Source of the DNA: Helopsaltes ochotensis
Taxonomy: Eukaryota > Chordata > Aves > Passeriformes > Locustellidae
Reading direction: 5' to 3'
DNA: 64,000 bases
NCBI GenBank assembly: GCA_013400155.1
Contig: VXBM01000016.1
Location: forward strand, 1,902,687 to 1,966,686
Of this stretch, positions 37,012-49,959 are shown piece after piece (position 1 is the stretch's first letter; the number at the start of each line of letters is the position of its first letter). A program made the position numbers and the translations under genes. The notes beneath the pieces were generated by a model. That model saw nothing but the letters and a program-made list of their open reading frames with translations, did not search any database and was not told the origin of the DNA.

Positions 37012-37345
37012 TAGAATCATAGGATCACAGAATCATTTAAGTTGGAAAAGATCTCTAAGATTATTGAGTCCCACCATTAACCCAGCACTGCCAAGTTCAC
37101 CACTAAACCATGGCCCCAAGTGTCTCATCTACATGTCTTTTAAACACATCCAGTGATGAGGACTCAACAACTTCTCTGGGCAGCCTGTTCAAATCCTTGA
37201 CAATCGTTTTAGTGAAAAATCTTTTCCTAATATCCAATCTAAACCTCCCCTGGCACATCTCAAAGCCGTTTTTTCTTGTCCTATCACTTGTCACTCAGGA
37301 GACTGACCCCCACCTCACTACAACTTCCTTTCAGATAATTGTAGC
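37012..37345 (-). mobile_element. CR1 LINE, 3' fragment, minus orientation
   Basis: The left end has ATAGAATCATAGGATCACAGAATCAT, variants of the CR1 3' octamer in antisense. The minus-strand frame keeps the ORF2 C-terminal signature LNRLPREVVESSSLDVF. The sequence CTAATATCCAATCTAAACCTCCCCTGGC and the run to TTCAGATAATTGTAG match the usual avian CR1 tail. Divergence looks moderate. The copy is 5'-truncated with no polymerase domain. Confidence 0.95.
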
Positions 37346-40300
37346 GTTTGCACAGTTTCTAGGAACTTGTATGCAAAGTCTCTTGAAATCATTGCTACTT
37401 CTCATTTTTCCCTCCTTTGGAGACTTGCATTTGGTTCTGTAGTCCACTTGCCCAGAAGAGACTTCTGGTACATACTTTCAGCACACTGTTCTAAAACTGA
37501 AACACTGCTCCGTTTAACTCTTGTGACTGTAAGAACAGCACCATGCTGTATATTGAGTAGCTGGTAGCTGCTAAGTTTAAGCATGAAAGTTAGCAATTTG
37601 GGAGCATTGGTGTTTCTGAAGAATTATTCTGATTCACATGAGAATTCACCTAGACTAGTGTCAAGTTTTTCCTTTGTGGCTTTTATCACTGGTAGACTAC
37701 AAGCACTCACAGATACCACAGAAATTCCATACTACTATATTTTTCAAACTATTTATGGATTAGTTTTCCTGTTTTCACACTGAGTCATCCATGCAGGTAT
37801 TGCATGACTTCAAAAGATTTCCTGGACCTGATGTCAACTGGATAATCCAGTACTAAGCAAAGTTATTAGCTGTTGAGTTATGTACAGTGTAAGTTATATT
37901 TCTACTTTCTAAAGTATCTCTAAATCTATCATAGAAAGAAAGAGAGGCCGTGGACATTCTTGAATGGCTCTACATCAGACGTGCCATAGCAGATTTCTTA
38001 CTATCACCTGCTCCACTTTGCTTTCCATTGGGTAATTGTTAACAAACTGCCACTTGCTTGAGACAACCAGAGCTTGTTTTGCCATCAGTGGCTCGAGTCT
38101 GCAGTCAGGAGTCTGAATAACTGAAGACTCATTTCAGAGCTAGCTGAGTTTCCCCACAGCTGTACTGCCATCTGGCCTGTTTCTGTTACATCATGCTCCA
38201 TGTCTCATTATTCTTTTCCTATGAGCTGTCCTTGTGTCTATTAACCATCACAACTGCTTGTTTTCCCTTGCCTGGGATTTGGTCCTCTAATCTCTTCTTC
38301 AGTTTCTTCAGATTTTATTCAGTCACAGAGTACTTTTGAGCTGACTGAATGAGTATTCCTTTGCCTCAGAAAAAAATGTGACCTCTGCAGTGTAGGTTCG
38401 AACTTCTGCCCTCCCTTGCTTATATACTCCTCTAACCAAAGAGATTTGGGGCTATACACTCCAGGCAGGCAGTTACAGCAAGGAATTCTGGAAAGATAAG
38501 GGGCTGTATGAAATTGCTCCAGCGGGAGTGTAGGAGAGTTGGTGGGCCTCTCCTCCTTGCAGCGGGTGTGACAATATATTCAAGGTACCACACAGCACGT
38601 TAGCTGAAAAGGGAATTACAGAAGAAGCTGCCTGTTGGAGGACACTGATGAGACAGCAGGCATCCGTGAAGAGTTAGAGTTTGTTGCAAGGAAGGAAAAA
38701 ATGATTTTGATGCCTTTAGTCAGACCTCAGAGCTGAAGATAGTGGTGAGTTACAGGAAACTTCCTCCAGTTCTGCTGGGCTAGAGGAACAAGAGAGTCTC
38801 TTACCCCTCAGCATGGCCTTCTCCTGACAAGCAGAAGATAGAAGAAGAGCCAGATACCTGACATCAGGATGAAAAAAGGCAGAGGGGATCCAGTAAAGGG
38901 AACTGAAAATGAGATTGAATTTTTTTTGCTTTTTTTGATATGTTAGCATCTCTAAAGCTTGTCAATGTTAACTAGTTTATTTTCACAAACTTATTTATAA
39001 ATTTAAAAGGCTCCTGTCCCTTCCCTTGTTTGAAATGTCTTCCCCTGTCATCTGTGCCAAATGCCAGACCAGCAATGTGGGACTGAGCTCTAAGTAATGG
39101 TACAAGCCTCTGTCAGGATGTCTGTGGCATGCTTGCCTTTCTTTTCTCAAAGCAAATATCAAGCTTACAAGAAGAGTGAGCTTGTGCTTACAAGCAGAAA
39201 AAAAAAAAGCTAGAGAAAACTAGACTGCTGTCTCACCTCGTTTTTTGAAGCTTACCTCACGTCTGAGTCCTGTTATATCACATGGACTCTTTTGTTTTGC
39301 ATCTCCATCTGTCTTCTGGGCCCTGTATCATCATGACCAAACCTTTAAAGTCTTCATTGCTGTTTTCAGGAATGGAAGTTTCTAGTTAGAACTGCATATG
39401 AAGTTTTAAAGAAAGGACTTCTGGATGCTATCATCATCATGTGTAAGCTTGCATAATTCTGTGCCCTTTCAAAATGATGTCAGCTGAAGTAAACCGGTGG
39501 ATGTTGTCTGAAGATCTCTTTATTTAGCAGGTGCAGGAAACCTAAACAAAAACTTTCATAAGAAAAGATCAAATAGAAGAGGTAAACTCTTCCTGTTACA
39601 GGTGTTAAATTCTGCCACAGTTCAAAGTCTACATAAAAAGAGTGAGTAAATTTAAAAGTAGACAGCATTTCTATTACCTTTGAGCAGTTAGATAGAAACT
39701 CAGAGAAACTAATGCAACATATGGTTGCCTCAGTCTCTCAAGTCTCTCATTCTCCCTGCAGAGGACTCCAGGAAGCCAGTCTGAGGTCAGCTCAGTGTGT
39801 CCAAGCTCAATGCTTCGTGCATGGGGTGGCTTTGCTGATCTCACTGGCCGTTGTGCTGCCCCCGCTTCCCACCCACTGCACCAGGATTGTCCTGGGGGGT
39901 TGCAGAGCATTTTCTCTCTCTGGCATGGAAAACTGGATGATGTTGAGTTTCCTTATATATATGCAGCTTGGAGTAGAGCCAGGTCAGGATGCAGTTTACC
40001 TGATTTTAAGCAGTTCTAACCCACCTTTCCTATTTTCTCTCCTGCTCATCTCCTGTTTTTTGTTTTCTGTGATGGGACATGCAGTTTTATCATGTGATTC
40101 TGCATGCTATAGAGTGGTCTTAGATCACCCTCCAAAATATTTATGATTAACTGAAAGACCTGGAGAAGAAAATACTTAAGAAGGAAATTGACGGATGTCC
40201 TTGTGAAGCTTTCTTGGGTTCTGAAAGGGATTTTCATATTATGTCACATATCAATCATGATGGACCAGTAAAGTTACTTGCAGATGAATTTGTTAGAAAA

Positions 40301-43300
40301 ATAACATGGACTAGCATTGTCATTTTTGTATGAAAGAATATCTGTGATGTTACCTTTTAGCAGTCTTTAAATCCTTAAAAAGCTTATGTTTGAAGTAGTA
40401 AGATGGCAAAAAGCAAGCAAAGTGGAGCTGGTTACAAAAGCAAAAGGCAAAATACAAAGTAGCAAAAACATTTGGCATAGACAAAGTTGTCGCCTGCCGT
40501 TCCGAAAAATCATTTAGCCTTCTGATGTTTTCATTTCTGTAATGGAGTTTCTCACGCACTTAAATGTAAACAATGGATTGTTTTTCATACTTTCATGGAA
40601 GAAGAGAGAGTTAATAGACTGTTGGTCTAACCAGTGTGTTGGAGAGGTGGCAACTTCACCCTCCAATCCATGGTCACCTTTAGAATCCTATAAATGTCAA
40701 AATTTGTAAATAAAGATCCTTTCTTGCCTATGGAAGATTCAATGCATAAGTGCAGTCCTTCCCTGTCTCCTGTCTCAACACAAAGTGGCAAAAAGACTGG
40801 AGGCAACAGAGCTGGAAAAGTGGAGGTGACCATAGTCAAGCAATAATAGGCCCATGGACAAATACTTAAGCAGTCTCTCAGGGAAAACATGGTGGTCTTT
40901 GCAAAGCTGTGGAGAAAGAAGTAAGATTTAAACAGAGCCAAGATACAAGGAATCTGGGAAATGGGATGAGGAAGGATGGTGCCTTGCTTATGCTTAGTGA
41001 GTAGGAAGATGATGCTGTCATCCCTGGTGAGAGGAGAAGGAGATGGAAAAATGGGAAGAAGCTTGAATGTTAGTCAGACTATAATGACAGGCCTGCAGCA
41101 AACTCTGAAGTGTTGTCACCATTAGACATTCACCAACTATGTTTTAAAGTGAGCTTCACAATATGTTTCTAAGGTATTGATTTCTTCATGCCATTTCTCT
41201 GCTCCCTGTGAAGTGAACAGCTAAGCACAAATGTACTTTTGAAATATTTGGTTATTCTGCCCTTCCCTAGATTCTCCATTTCTTATGAACAGTTTTAATG
41301 AAGACGGCTGAGAACATCAAAAGACAAAAAGATGATCTGTGCTTCTTCTGTAGAATATGAAGTGAAACAGACTTTAGGAACTGAACAAAAAGGAATAATT
41401 ATGAGAACTGTTCTTCAAAGGAACTGAGACAAGAAAATATCTGACAGGCAGACAATTTTATTTTGTTTATTTTTTTTTGGGAAAAAGAAATCCTGGAAGA
41501 GCATGAGTCTACACTGCTAAGTACTCAGAAGCGATAGAAAGAACTGACGAGGGTGCTGAAACTACTCAAAGCCTCTTGTTTTCCACAGGGAAAACTATAG
41601 AAGCTTGGGCTTTGACAGATGTACTCATTGTTGGATAACTTCATGGATCGCCAAAAGAAATTAAACATTAAAAACAGGAACAAAATTAATGTCAAAGTTA
41701 TTTCAAAGAGCAGATGAAACTACTCAAGTAGCACCATCACAATGTGCATAGAATAGAAATGTGAATACAACCAGCAATCAGACTCACCATGAAGAATCAT
41801 AGGAACTATAGCATTCAACCATAGCTCAATGGAATTCAGAAGTTACTGATCAGTGTTCTGACTTTCAAGATAACCATCTGAAAATACTAAGAGGAGGAAT
41901 AGACTTTTTTTTTTCTTCATAGACAGCTTTTCGCTCTCCTCATAGGATTCATGTTTGCTGGAGCTGTGGATTTCAAGCTATGTCATTCTTTGAAAAACTG
42001 AAATGTAGAATTTGGATTTATTTGAATCCTCCATCTGATTTGGAGTAGAGATATGAAATTAGGTGTCCACATCTAAAGTAAGCAGTCTAATCACTGTGTT
42101 GGTAGATGTTAGGATAATCAAAATGGAAGGCAGTTTTTATGGTCCTATTTTGTGCAGAGTAGACAAAACAGATAATAGGCCCATGTCCACAGGAATTGGA
42201 GTTTTGATGCCCTGTGAAGCAAGGGGGGATGAGGACCCGAAGATGTAATGGCATAAGGTCTTGAAGAATCTGTGTCAGGTGGTCACTTTGATGGGATAAC
42301 TTTCCTTAGGAGATAAGTAAAAAACTGAAGTCATCCATCAAGTGAATTATTCTCAGCAGTCTGAACATATTTTTCAGTTTTAATTTTTTTTTTTCTGAAC
42401 TTGTCACCTTCTTCCTTCAGGGCAGAACTCATAATACTTTCATCATACTTTCATCTACTTGAGCTTTCTGAGGAATGTTTTAGCTTTGTCTGTGAATATG
42501 TTTGCACTATTGGCATATTTCCTGATCTAATTTAAAACAGGCTAGGAGAATGCTGAAGAGTAATTTCTGAAAGAAGGAGATGTTAGCAAAATGCAGAAGC
42601 ATTTCACAACTGAGCCAGAGATGATACTTCCTTCTGTGTTCTGCCCAGCCTTCCTTTTCCCATCCTTGGTTACATATTTGTTGGCTAACTATCAACATGT
42701 CTTCTACATTTCTTCCTCAACCTTTAATATTTAGGGGTTTTGGGGGGTTTTGTTTCTGAATCCCACCACATCCTCCATAATATTCTGTAAACTTCATGCT
42801 TCAAAGTTATTCTAAGTCTTTCAGATTGTTTGGGAGCAAAAGCTCTTTAATCAGCTCTAACAAAAGTTCATTTACACATATTTTTCCTTATATTATCCTA
42901 ATCGGATACCTGCAGGTAAATCCAGTGACCTATTCACACTGTTTTTCTCATTTTTGGAAGATATCAGACTATAGAGATAATGACTGAAAGGCTTGGACAC
43001 TGTTCATAGCAATGAGCTTATTTGAGCTAATAGTGAATCCATCATCCATTCTTAAGAGCTGGCACAGGTTCCTTTCTCTTTTATAGATATTTTCTTTTGA
43101 GCATAATTTCTTTTCTTTTTCATCTTACTTCAGATATTGAGTGTGAAACAGCTGTAACTCTGCTTCAAAATCTTTTCCTTCTTTCTTTTTTTGTTTCCTC
43201 TTTCCACTGCTAGCAGAGAACATGATGGTCATACACAGTAGCTATTATGTATCATTGTGCTGGTATGTATTGACTTGAAACCTTTAACCTCGTCTCTGCT

Positions 43301-44254
43301 TTCTGAAAGCTCAAGCATAATGCTGACACATCGTATGTATATGATCTAAATAGGCATTTATCACCAAAATGGTGCTAAAATCAAGAGCTCTAATGAGTGC
43401 AAAAGATTTATTCTCATTTCCAATTAGTTTCTGGAGAATACCATGGTTTACACAAAAGAAAGCATGTATTGTTAATGGCCACAATACCATTGAAAAAAAG
43501 AATATAATATTTCCAAAATAGTCTTCAGGTTTTCTGATTTTCACAATAATGTAAATGTACTTTCTTCTTCCTCTTTCTCTATGGCAGGGGACTAAAAAAA
43601 AATAGAGATTTTAAAATCTGACTCATGAAACACTGAGTTTCTGGGTATGTTTTTTTCCTTCCATGACAGAAAAGGCATATACACAGAAAAAGAAAGCCCT
43701 CTTTTATAACCTACTGTATTCCTCACTCCTACAAATTGTTTTCTCAATGCAATATGTGAACCTGCCCCACCAAATCAAATTTCATACCTCTCTCCCTCTC
43801 ATCACACACCAGCAACCCACATCCTCCCACATCCTGCTCCAGAAGTGCAGCTTCCAGTGCAGCCTGAGATCCTCTACAAGCACGGCAAGTGGAGCAGCTG
43901 GTCAGCGTGGAGCTGGCACACACAGAAACAAGCTGTTATTTGTTGGTGGGCTGAAGGTAGCTCCCTTCACAGAGTGATGGCTAATGTTCGCATCAGCTCA
44001 ATATGTCCCCACATAAGGAGGTGGAAATTGCTTTTTCCACCTGAAAATGGCACTGAGCCCATGATCACAAGGACTATTTGGCCTCTCTGAGCACCAGCAT
44101 CAGTCCCAGACCATTCTCATTGTGAAATTTTGATAGAATTGACCAGAATTTCCCTGGTTGTGACTTGTGCTCCTTGCCTCTCAGCCTTTCCCAGTGTGTC
44201 TCTGACAAGAATCTGGCTTGGTTTTTTTCTACTACCATCACCCATTTTTTAGTT
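37346..44254. other. Intergenic, no gene recognised
   Basis: About 7 kb of AT-rich DNA. The longest open frame is 144 codons at 39712-40146 (plus), with several hydrophobic stretches but no recognised family or splice context. A possible exon at 43843-43957 is listed separately. Confidence 0.55.
43843..43957 (+). other. Possible exon-like segment with a WxxWxxW motif
   Basis: A long pyrimidine-rich tract (about 43790-43840) ends CTGCTCCAG, a good acceptor. The following frame reads QPEILYKHGKWSSWSAWSW and stays open to GAAG|GTAGCT, a weak donor. The spacing of the three tryptophans matches the WxxWxxW core of thrombospondin type 1 repeats. The cysteines that should follow (CSxTCG) are absent, so this is either a decayed fragment or chance. 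A second + frame and a minus frame are open over the same bases, which weakens the case. Confidence 0.12.
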
Positions 44255-44565
44255 AACGTAGCAAGTAGGTACCTACACAGATGTTTCTTCTGTAGGCTGA
44301 ACAGACACCGGTCTCTAATCCATGTATTGCTGTTCTCAAGTTATACTAGGATACCTCCACTGGACCTCCTTCAGTTTGATAGTGTCTTTTTGTGCACTGG
44401 GGAGCTCAAACTGGGTACAGTACTCTGGATGTCATCTCAAATGTCCTAAACAGAGAGAATAGGAACTTCCTTTGACCTGCTGTCTACACCTTCACTGGTG
44501 CAGCCTAGCACACCACTGATCCTCCTCCCCCATTCAGGCATACTGCTGACTCATGTTCAGCTCTT
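44255..44565 (-). mobile_element. Old, diverged CR1 LINE fragment, minus orientation
   Basis: Blocks in the usual CR1 antisense order are recognisable though diverged: AGGCTGAACAG (about 44296), CTCCACTGGACCTCC (about 44355), TGCACTGGGGAGCTCAAACTGGGTACAGTACTCTGG (about 44395-44430), CCTTTGACCTGCTGTC (about 44470) and TGCTGACTCATGTTCAGCT (about 44543). It lacks the 3' octamer end. It is older than the copies at 32 and 37 kb, judging from the mismatches. The ends are approximate. Confidence 0.8.
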
Positions 44566-44698
44566 CTGCAAACACAAGTTGTAACAAGAGTTTGTGGCCA
44601 GGCAGTGCAGGGCTGCAGCAAGTATTCTTTGCTCTCTCACCACAACTGTTTATGTCTCAGTTTCCTTTTCATGATCTAGATGATATACTGCTCCTTTA

Positions 44699-44752
44699 GC
44701 TTCTCTAAAATGCCAAGCATCATCTCCTGAATTGATATTTATATGTGTGCCC
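44699..44752. repeat. Direct repeat, copy 1 (partner at 46259)
   Basis: About 54 bp beginning GCTTCTCTAAAATGCCAAGC and ending ATATGTGTGCCC, matching 46259-46312 at about 50 of 54 positions. The two copies lie exactly 1560 bp apart in the same orientation. Similarity does not clearly extend past either end. Confidence 0.93.
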
Positions 44753-46258
44753 CACTGGTGGTGGGGCAAGGTGGGATAAATTGTGTCCAAGAGTAAATTA
44801 GTGATTTGTTGCTTGTTTCTGGATACTCATAATATGTTATGTGGCCATCTAGCATTCACACACACAGAGCACCGGAGCTTTTCAATGTAGAGTGCTTTTG
44901 CAGCAAGCTCAGTAAGGGAGGAAAGTCTCCAATAGGAAAGTCTCCTGTCCAGTTACATATCCATATCTACTCCAAAGCTGCCTTGTTGCTATTTAACTGG
45001 AGACACAGATCATGACAGTATTCAGCGTGTGTGCTCCATCTCCCAACATGACAACTATTTATAACTGTATTGGTGATGGACACTTCCCTGAAGTTTGTTA
45101 TGTCTTTGTCCATACAGCCTAGTCATTTCATGCTGCTACATCTGGCTGTGCAAAACCATTTGTCATTCCTGGACTCACTCCAGAATGGTTTGCCAAGCCT
45201 TACAGACTGATGCATTTTCTTTGCTGTTATTATGTTGCCACAGTAGTTTATCTGGCAGCAGGAATGACAACTGCAGCAGGTCACTTTAGGGTCATACAGC
45301 ACTCTTCTTCTTCATTATATGAGGTTGTCATTGCTTATAAGTATTATCTTTTAAACAGGGTATAAGGAAGGCTTGAATGTGTTGGGTGGGCAGCACCACT
45401 CCTTGACTTGCTGTGTAGGTTGTGTTATAACCTTCCCCTCTGCACTATCCCACAATTGCCATTTAAAGAGATGGCTGCTTGGGGCAGCAGCAGAGAAGCT
45501 GAGGAATGGGGCCAGGTGCTTACCAGGTGGAGACCTCCCAGTCAACATTAGAAGAACATCTCTTAGTTGCTTCAGAGAAGTATTGAATGGGAAACTCTGT
45601 GATCTGCTTCTTGAAAAAGGGAGATGCTTAGAGAAGTTTCTATGGAGATTTTAGCTGACAGAAAATATGTACAGGAACAGGAGGCTGATAGCCTCAATGA
45701 CAAAAGATGAGTTGTGCTGGTAGGAACTATACTCAGGACTAAGTAGGAAGATCTAGAGCCATCTGGAAATGCTGGGTGGATAATCTTGTGTTGCTTATTA
45801 AATTTTTCAGTAAATGAAAATCCCAAATGGCATATGTTCTTTAGGACTTGTCTAACTTGCCAGGAGAATGTAAAGGGAGCTGCGAGACATGATGTTAGCA
45901 GGGTTACAGTCTGCCAAGGGGATGTGTGCCCTGCGATGGTGCAGTGCTGGCTTCCTCTCCGTACAATACACACAAATGCAGACTGAAGACAGAGGCTGCC
46001 TTTCACATCAAGAGTGTCTATGTTCAGTTAATATTTCATTGCTCTTTTGCTCCTCTCTGAGTCATCCACTGTTCTTTGTTTCTGGGACTTCGCCATGAGA
46101 GAAGTCTTGGTGATATTAATTTGCTTTGTTTTTTGGGAGCAAGTGCCATTTAAAGCTATTTGTTAGCTTGCTTTCTTTATTCAGTCCAAGTATTGGACTT
46201 GTTTCTTCTTTTGTATCTTCGTTCTACATGGCTTTTTCATGCCTTCTTCTTTTGCCTT

Positions 46259-46312
46259 GCTTCTCTAAAATGCCAAGCATCATCTCCCAAATTGCTATTT
46301 ATATGTGTGTCC
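46259..46312. repeat. Direct repeat, copy 2 (partner at 44699)
   Basis: Same orientation as copy 1, with four differences (CTGA to CCAA, GATATT to GCTATT, and the base after GTGTG). It may be a member of an unrecognised dispersed repeat or a local templated duplication. Confidence 0.93.
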
Positions 46313-47140
46313 TGAATTATCAACTTCTACCCAGTGGACTGAGAAGTACTTGGTACTTCCATTGCTCTTATTGGAATTCTGCTTTGTTTAAAAAATAAAA
46401 AAAACCTTAGCTAGATAAATAAGTAATGTGCTCTGTTTACAGAAGTAGAGCTGTGCCAGGAACACTTTGGCTTTTAACTGAATCATCTGACCTTGGTTTA
46501 TATGGTAATGTTCTGGGAGAAGGGACATATGTGTATCAAGACAGATATATTAGTGTTCAGTAAAGTTAGTCATAAAGAGGAAAGCTTATAGAAATGTCAG
46601 ATGTGTATATAAATATATATTAGAAAAAAGAGGAGAAATAGAGAATGTTAACAGTATTTCATATCCAAATGTAAAGGGATGTTGTAGTTTTGATAGTTTG
46701 AGAAGTGACTTCTTTCTCTTTAAAGTAATAAGTCTTTTTTTGGAGAAGGATTGCTGGTAACTGAGAAACACATCTCAAATGTTAATGTCATTCTGAGACA
46801 GTTCTGACCACATAGTATGAGCTGGAGCAGGCTGAGTAACTAGGCTGACATTTAATGTGAGTAGTATTAGTGTGGGGGTACTTTTAAGTACAGCTGTCAT
46901 CGTGAGCCTGTTCCCAGAGTAGGAGGATAATAAGAGAAGGTATCCAAAGAAATCCTGGTGTCAGCTCTGTGATGGTATCTCAGGCTTGAGCAAGGCTCCA
47001 ATTGCTAACAGCATGTGTGGTACAGCTCTGCTCACAGAGGCTGGAGATGTACCTCAAGTAGCTACGTTGTATATGCTAAGTTTTCTAAGCACTCTAATTT
47101 TAGTGAATTGTTTCATCTGAACACACTTATCCTGAATATT

Positions 47141-47141
<1 letters not shown>

Positions 47142-47174
<33 letters not shown>

Positions 47175-47185
47175 AGAGAGAGAGA
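47142..47185. repeat. A30 followed by (GA)7
   Basis: Thirty A bases at 47142-47171, then seven GA units. It could be the decayed poly(A) tail of a plus-strand retrocopy or simply a microsatellite. The 150 bp to its left match no family recognised and no AATAAA lies just upstream. Confidence 0.95.
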
Positions 47186-49291
47186 TTTGCCAGCTTCTAT
47201 GCCTATAACAAATGCAGTAAGCTTTGGTTCTAGGGAGAAAAGTCGAGAGCACCTCAAACGTGAAACACCCAACCAACATTTACACAGGAAGAAATGACAT
47301 TTTGTCAGTTGCCATTCTCTGAAGGAATCCTATATTCCAACAGAGCTGCAGGCAGTTGTGAAACTCACGTAGGTGTAAGCAATGGGAGAAATAATTTCTA
47401 CAGTGTTGGCCCACAACCAACAGAAGAAAGGATGTGCTCATCTTTCAGGTTTGGCCTTATCTTGGCTCAGACTCTATCAATGATCTAGAAGCTAAACAAA
47501 ACTTGGGGCTTAGAACATAGAGCAATATACTTGGAAGCAAAAATTTCATTAATGCTTCAGTGATTGATACACTGACTGCAGTGAAACACGCAGCAGATGT
47601 AGCTCAGGTTTTGCAAATAATTTCATTTTTTTTTCAGAGGTAATTTCTAATATTACCTGGGATAACTGCAGAAGTTAATATAAAATTTCAAGAAAAACAA
47701 ACTGAAGAGGTATTTGAGCTGGCTGTTGACACATGTTGGCTTTCTTTGCTTATTCAAACAAGTCAGACACATGCACAGCCTTCTACTCTCATCTTTCAAG
47801 CCTCTTTAAAGCTTAGACAGCTCGACAGCATTGTTTCAATAGCTGCTGTGGGAGAAGCCACACTGAACTTTTTCACCAAAGCAAGTAGTGTTGGTCCCAG
47901 GCTTCAATAAATTAGCTTTTCTGAAGTGTAGTTAGAATTTTAATGAGTATAAATTGTGAAATTAAGAAAACTACAAAATATAGGCATAATGAAACAATTC
48001 TGTCATTCCATAAAATACTGATATAAGAAGTTACTTGGATTTGGGTATATCATTATTTTTTGGGTAAAAGAACACTGCTTCAACTAGAGTGTCTCAGAAT
48101 TGTTGTGAAATATTCTAGGTGAAACTCTGAGATGATGAAAAACAGCAGAATGTCATGGAAGAATACGAGGTTTGCTAAACTAGTCTAGATGATAATCTGA
48201 TCCCTGGAGGGTTTTAATATCTTCACAAATTACTAAAACACCAATATCATTCAACCAAACCATCACTCAGAAAATGAATGTGCCCTAATGGGTCACAGGA
48301 CTATATGTATTTCCTGTTCTGTCCTTCATGGCAAACAAACATCTTAAAATAGTCATATATGTAGATATATAAGTAGGTTTGTATGTGGTAATTAGATTTT
48401 ACAGAGAAGAAACCATGATAAATCATCTCATGAAAGTGAAGTATTCCAATGCTGGCAAAGGAACACATCTTGAGTTCATTAGATAAGCTGTAGAAAAAAC
48501 CAAAAGTATGTGTTTCATGGTAAAATTAGACGACTTTCTCTCAGTACACTTTAAGTAGTGTTGTCTTTGTTATCTAGTATGTACAGCCAGGGTGTACATA
48601 CATATATACCTTTGTGCTTATCTTCAGGAAATTCAAATGTATTTTCTAAGTGGTCGTCAAAACTCACTAAAAGGAACTGTAAAGCACAGTTGGCCAGGAT
48701 AATTTTAACAAGTTCACGGGGATTGATCAAAAACTAAATAGAGGAGGCATCTTAGCCTTTGCAGGGTTTGGTTTGCTTATCACCATTTTCTGGCCTTTAT
48801 ATTTGATGGGGGTTTTGTGTATTTCGGTTTTACTGAAAGATGTACTGTTGTCTTGCATGTAAGCTTTGCCTGACCAAAGGAAGAAGAGCTTGGCCATTTG
48901 TCTGGAATTTCTAAATGACTGGCGTCCTGGAAGTCCTATTGATGTTGCCTGTATACATAGGCTGACTGTCGAGTGCATGCAGTGTGATCCCAACATGGGA
49001 ATGGTTGTGCATGTGTCAGTTATTGTATCTACTCAACATTTTCCTATACACAGATTTCTTTCTGATATTAATGCTCTGTGCATCAGGAACTTTATGTCTG
49101 CTTTTAAAAAGAAATGCATATATGAGAATTTTGATACTTGTTTCCTTTCTAAGAGGAATTTTATTTTATCTACTGCTGCAGTTGGAAGGAGAAAATATGA
49201 ACAAAGAAGGATGGTCGCACATGTAGGGTGTAAGACTAATGATTAGGCTTGGATATGTCATTTTTTTAGCCAGTGGCTCAATTTCCCATAT

Positions 49292-49317
49292 GTAAAGAGG
49301 AGTTAACTCCTCTTTAC
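49292..49317. repeat. 26-bp perfect palindrome
   Basis: GTAAAGAGGAGTT followed directly by its reverse complement AACTCCTCTTTAC, centred between 49304 and 49305 with no spacer. The centre is GTTAAC. Flanking bases stop pairing at once. Confidence 0.97.
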
Positions 49318-49959
49318 CATACCATTAATTACTGTTATTAATTTTTTAACCACAAATTAACCCACCTGCATAAAAATCTATAGCAATACTGTGTATCCTG
49401 CAGAGCAGCTAATCTTTTATTTCCTAAGAGGTGTCTAATGAAGACCACCTGGCTACTTTAACAGCCTAAAAGCTGCAGTATATAGGGAAATACTTTGCTA
49501 GCCCTATCCCATTTTTCCAAATAACAGCACTTTGATCCGGTGTATTGGAAGGTTGCCTAACCTGAGCGGTCTGGAACAGCTGGTGTCTACATACAACACC
49601 ATTTGCTGACTTGCCCATTTATTAAATATTTTGTAGGAATTTTTCCGTGCCTGACTACTAAAAATTCAACTCCTGGAATTCCTTTGGAATTCTTTGCACA
49701 TACGCACAATCCCTTATACTGACATCCTACTGTAAATTTGGCCTTCAGCATAGATGCTCACATGTGATGCATCAGGCTTTACAGAGAAATTATCTTCAGA
49801 TATTGAAATACATAGTGAAGAGACACTTGCTACTCAGGCATGAACATCTCTAATTCTCTAAACATATGCAGTTGTCCCAGCTGCTTTGTGCCCTACTGTG
49901 CCCTTGCAAATATGGAAAATGTATATAAAAAAGGAAATGAAAGTAAAAATTGGCAGTGA

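Larger units (their letters stand above)
44566..49959. other. Intergenic, no gene recognised
   Basis: AT-rich DNA. It contains a direct repeat pair, an A30(GA)7 tract and a 26-bp palindrome, each listed separately. The 144-codon minus frame at 45572-46006 has no recognisable domain. AT dinucleotide clusters occur near 46605-46620 and 48352-48372. Confidence 0.55.

Noticed and set aside
37103..37294. 63-codon minus-strand frame as a host gene
   Set aside because: Also a CR1 ORF2 remnant, with the same NRLPxExVESxSLxxF signature.
39712..40146. 144-codon plus-strand frame with hydrophobic stretches that might suggest a membrane protein
   Set aside because: T-rich DNA gives hydrophobic residues by chance. 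No signal peptide or family was recognised, and there is no promoter nearby.
45572..46006. 144-codon minus-strand open frame
   Set aside because: Serine- and leucine-rich without a recognisable family. No start context or splice support.
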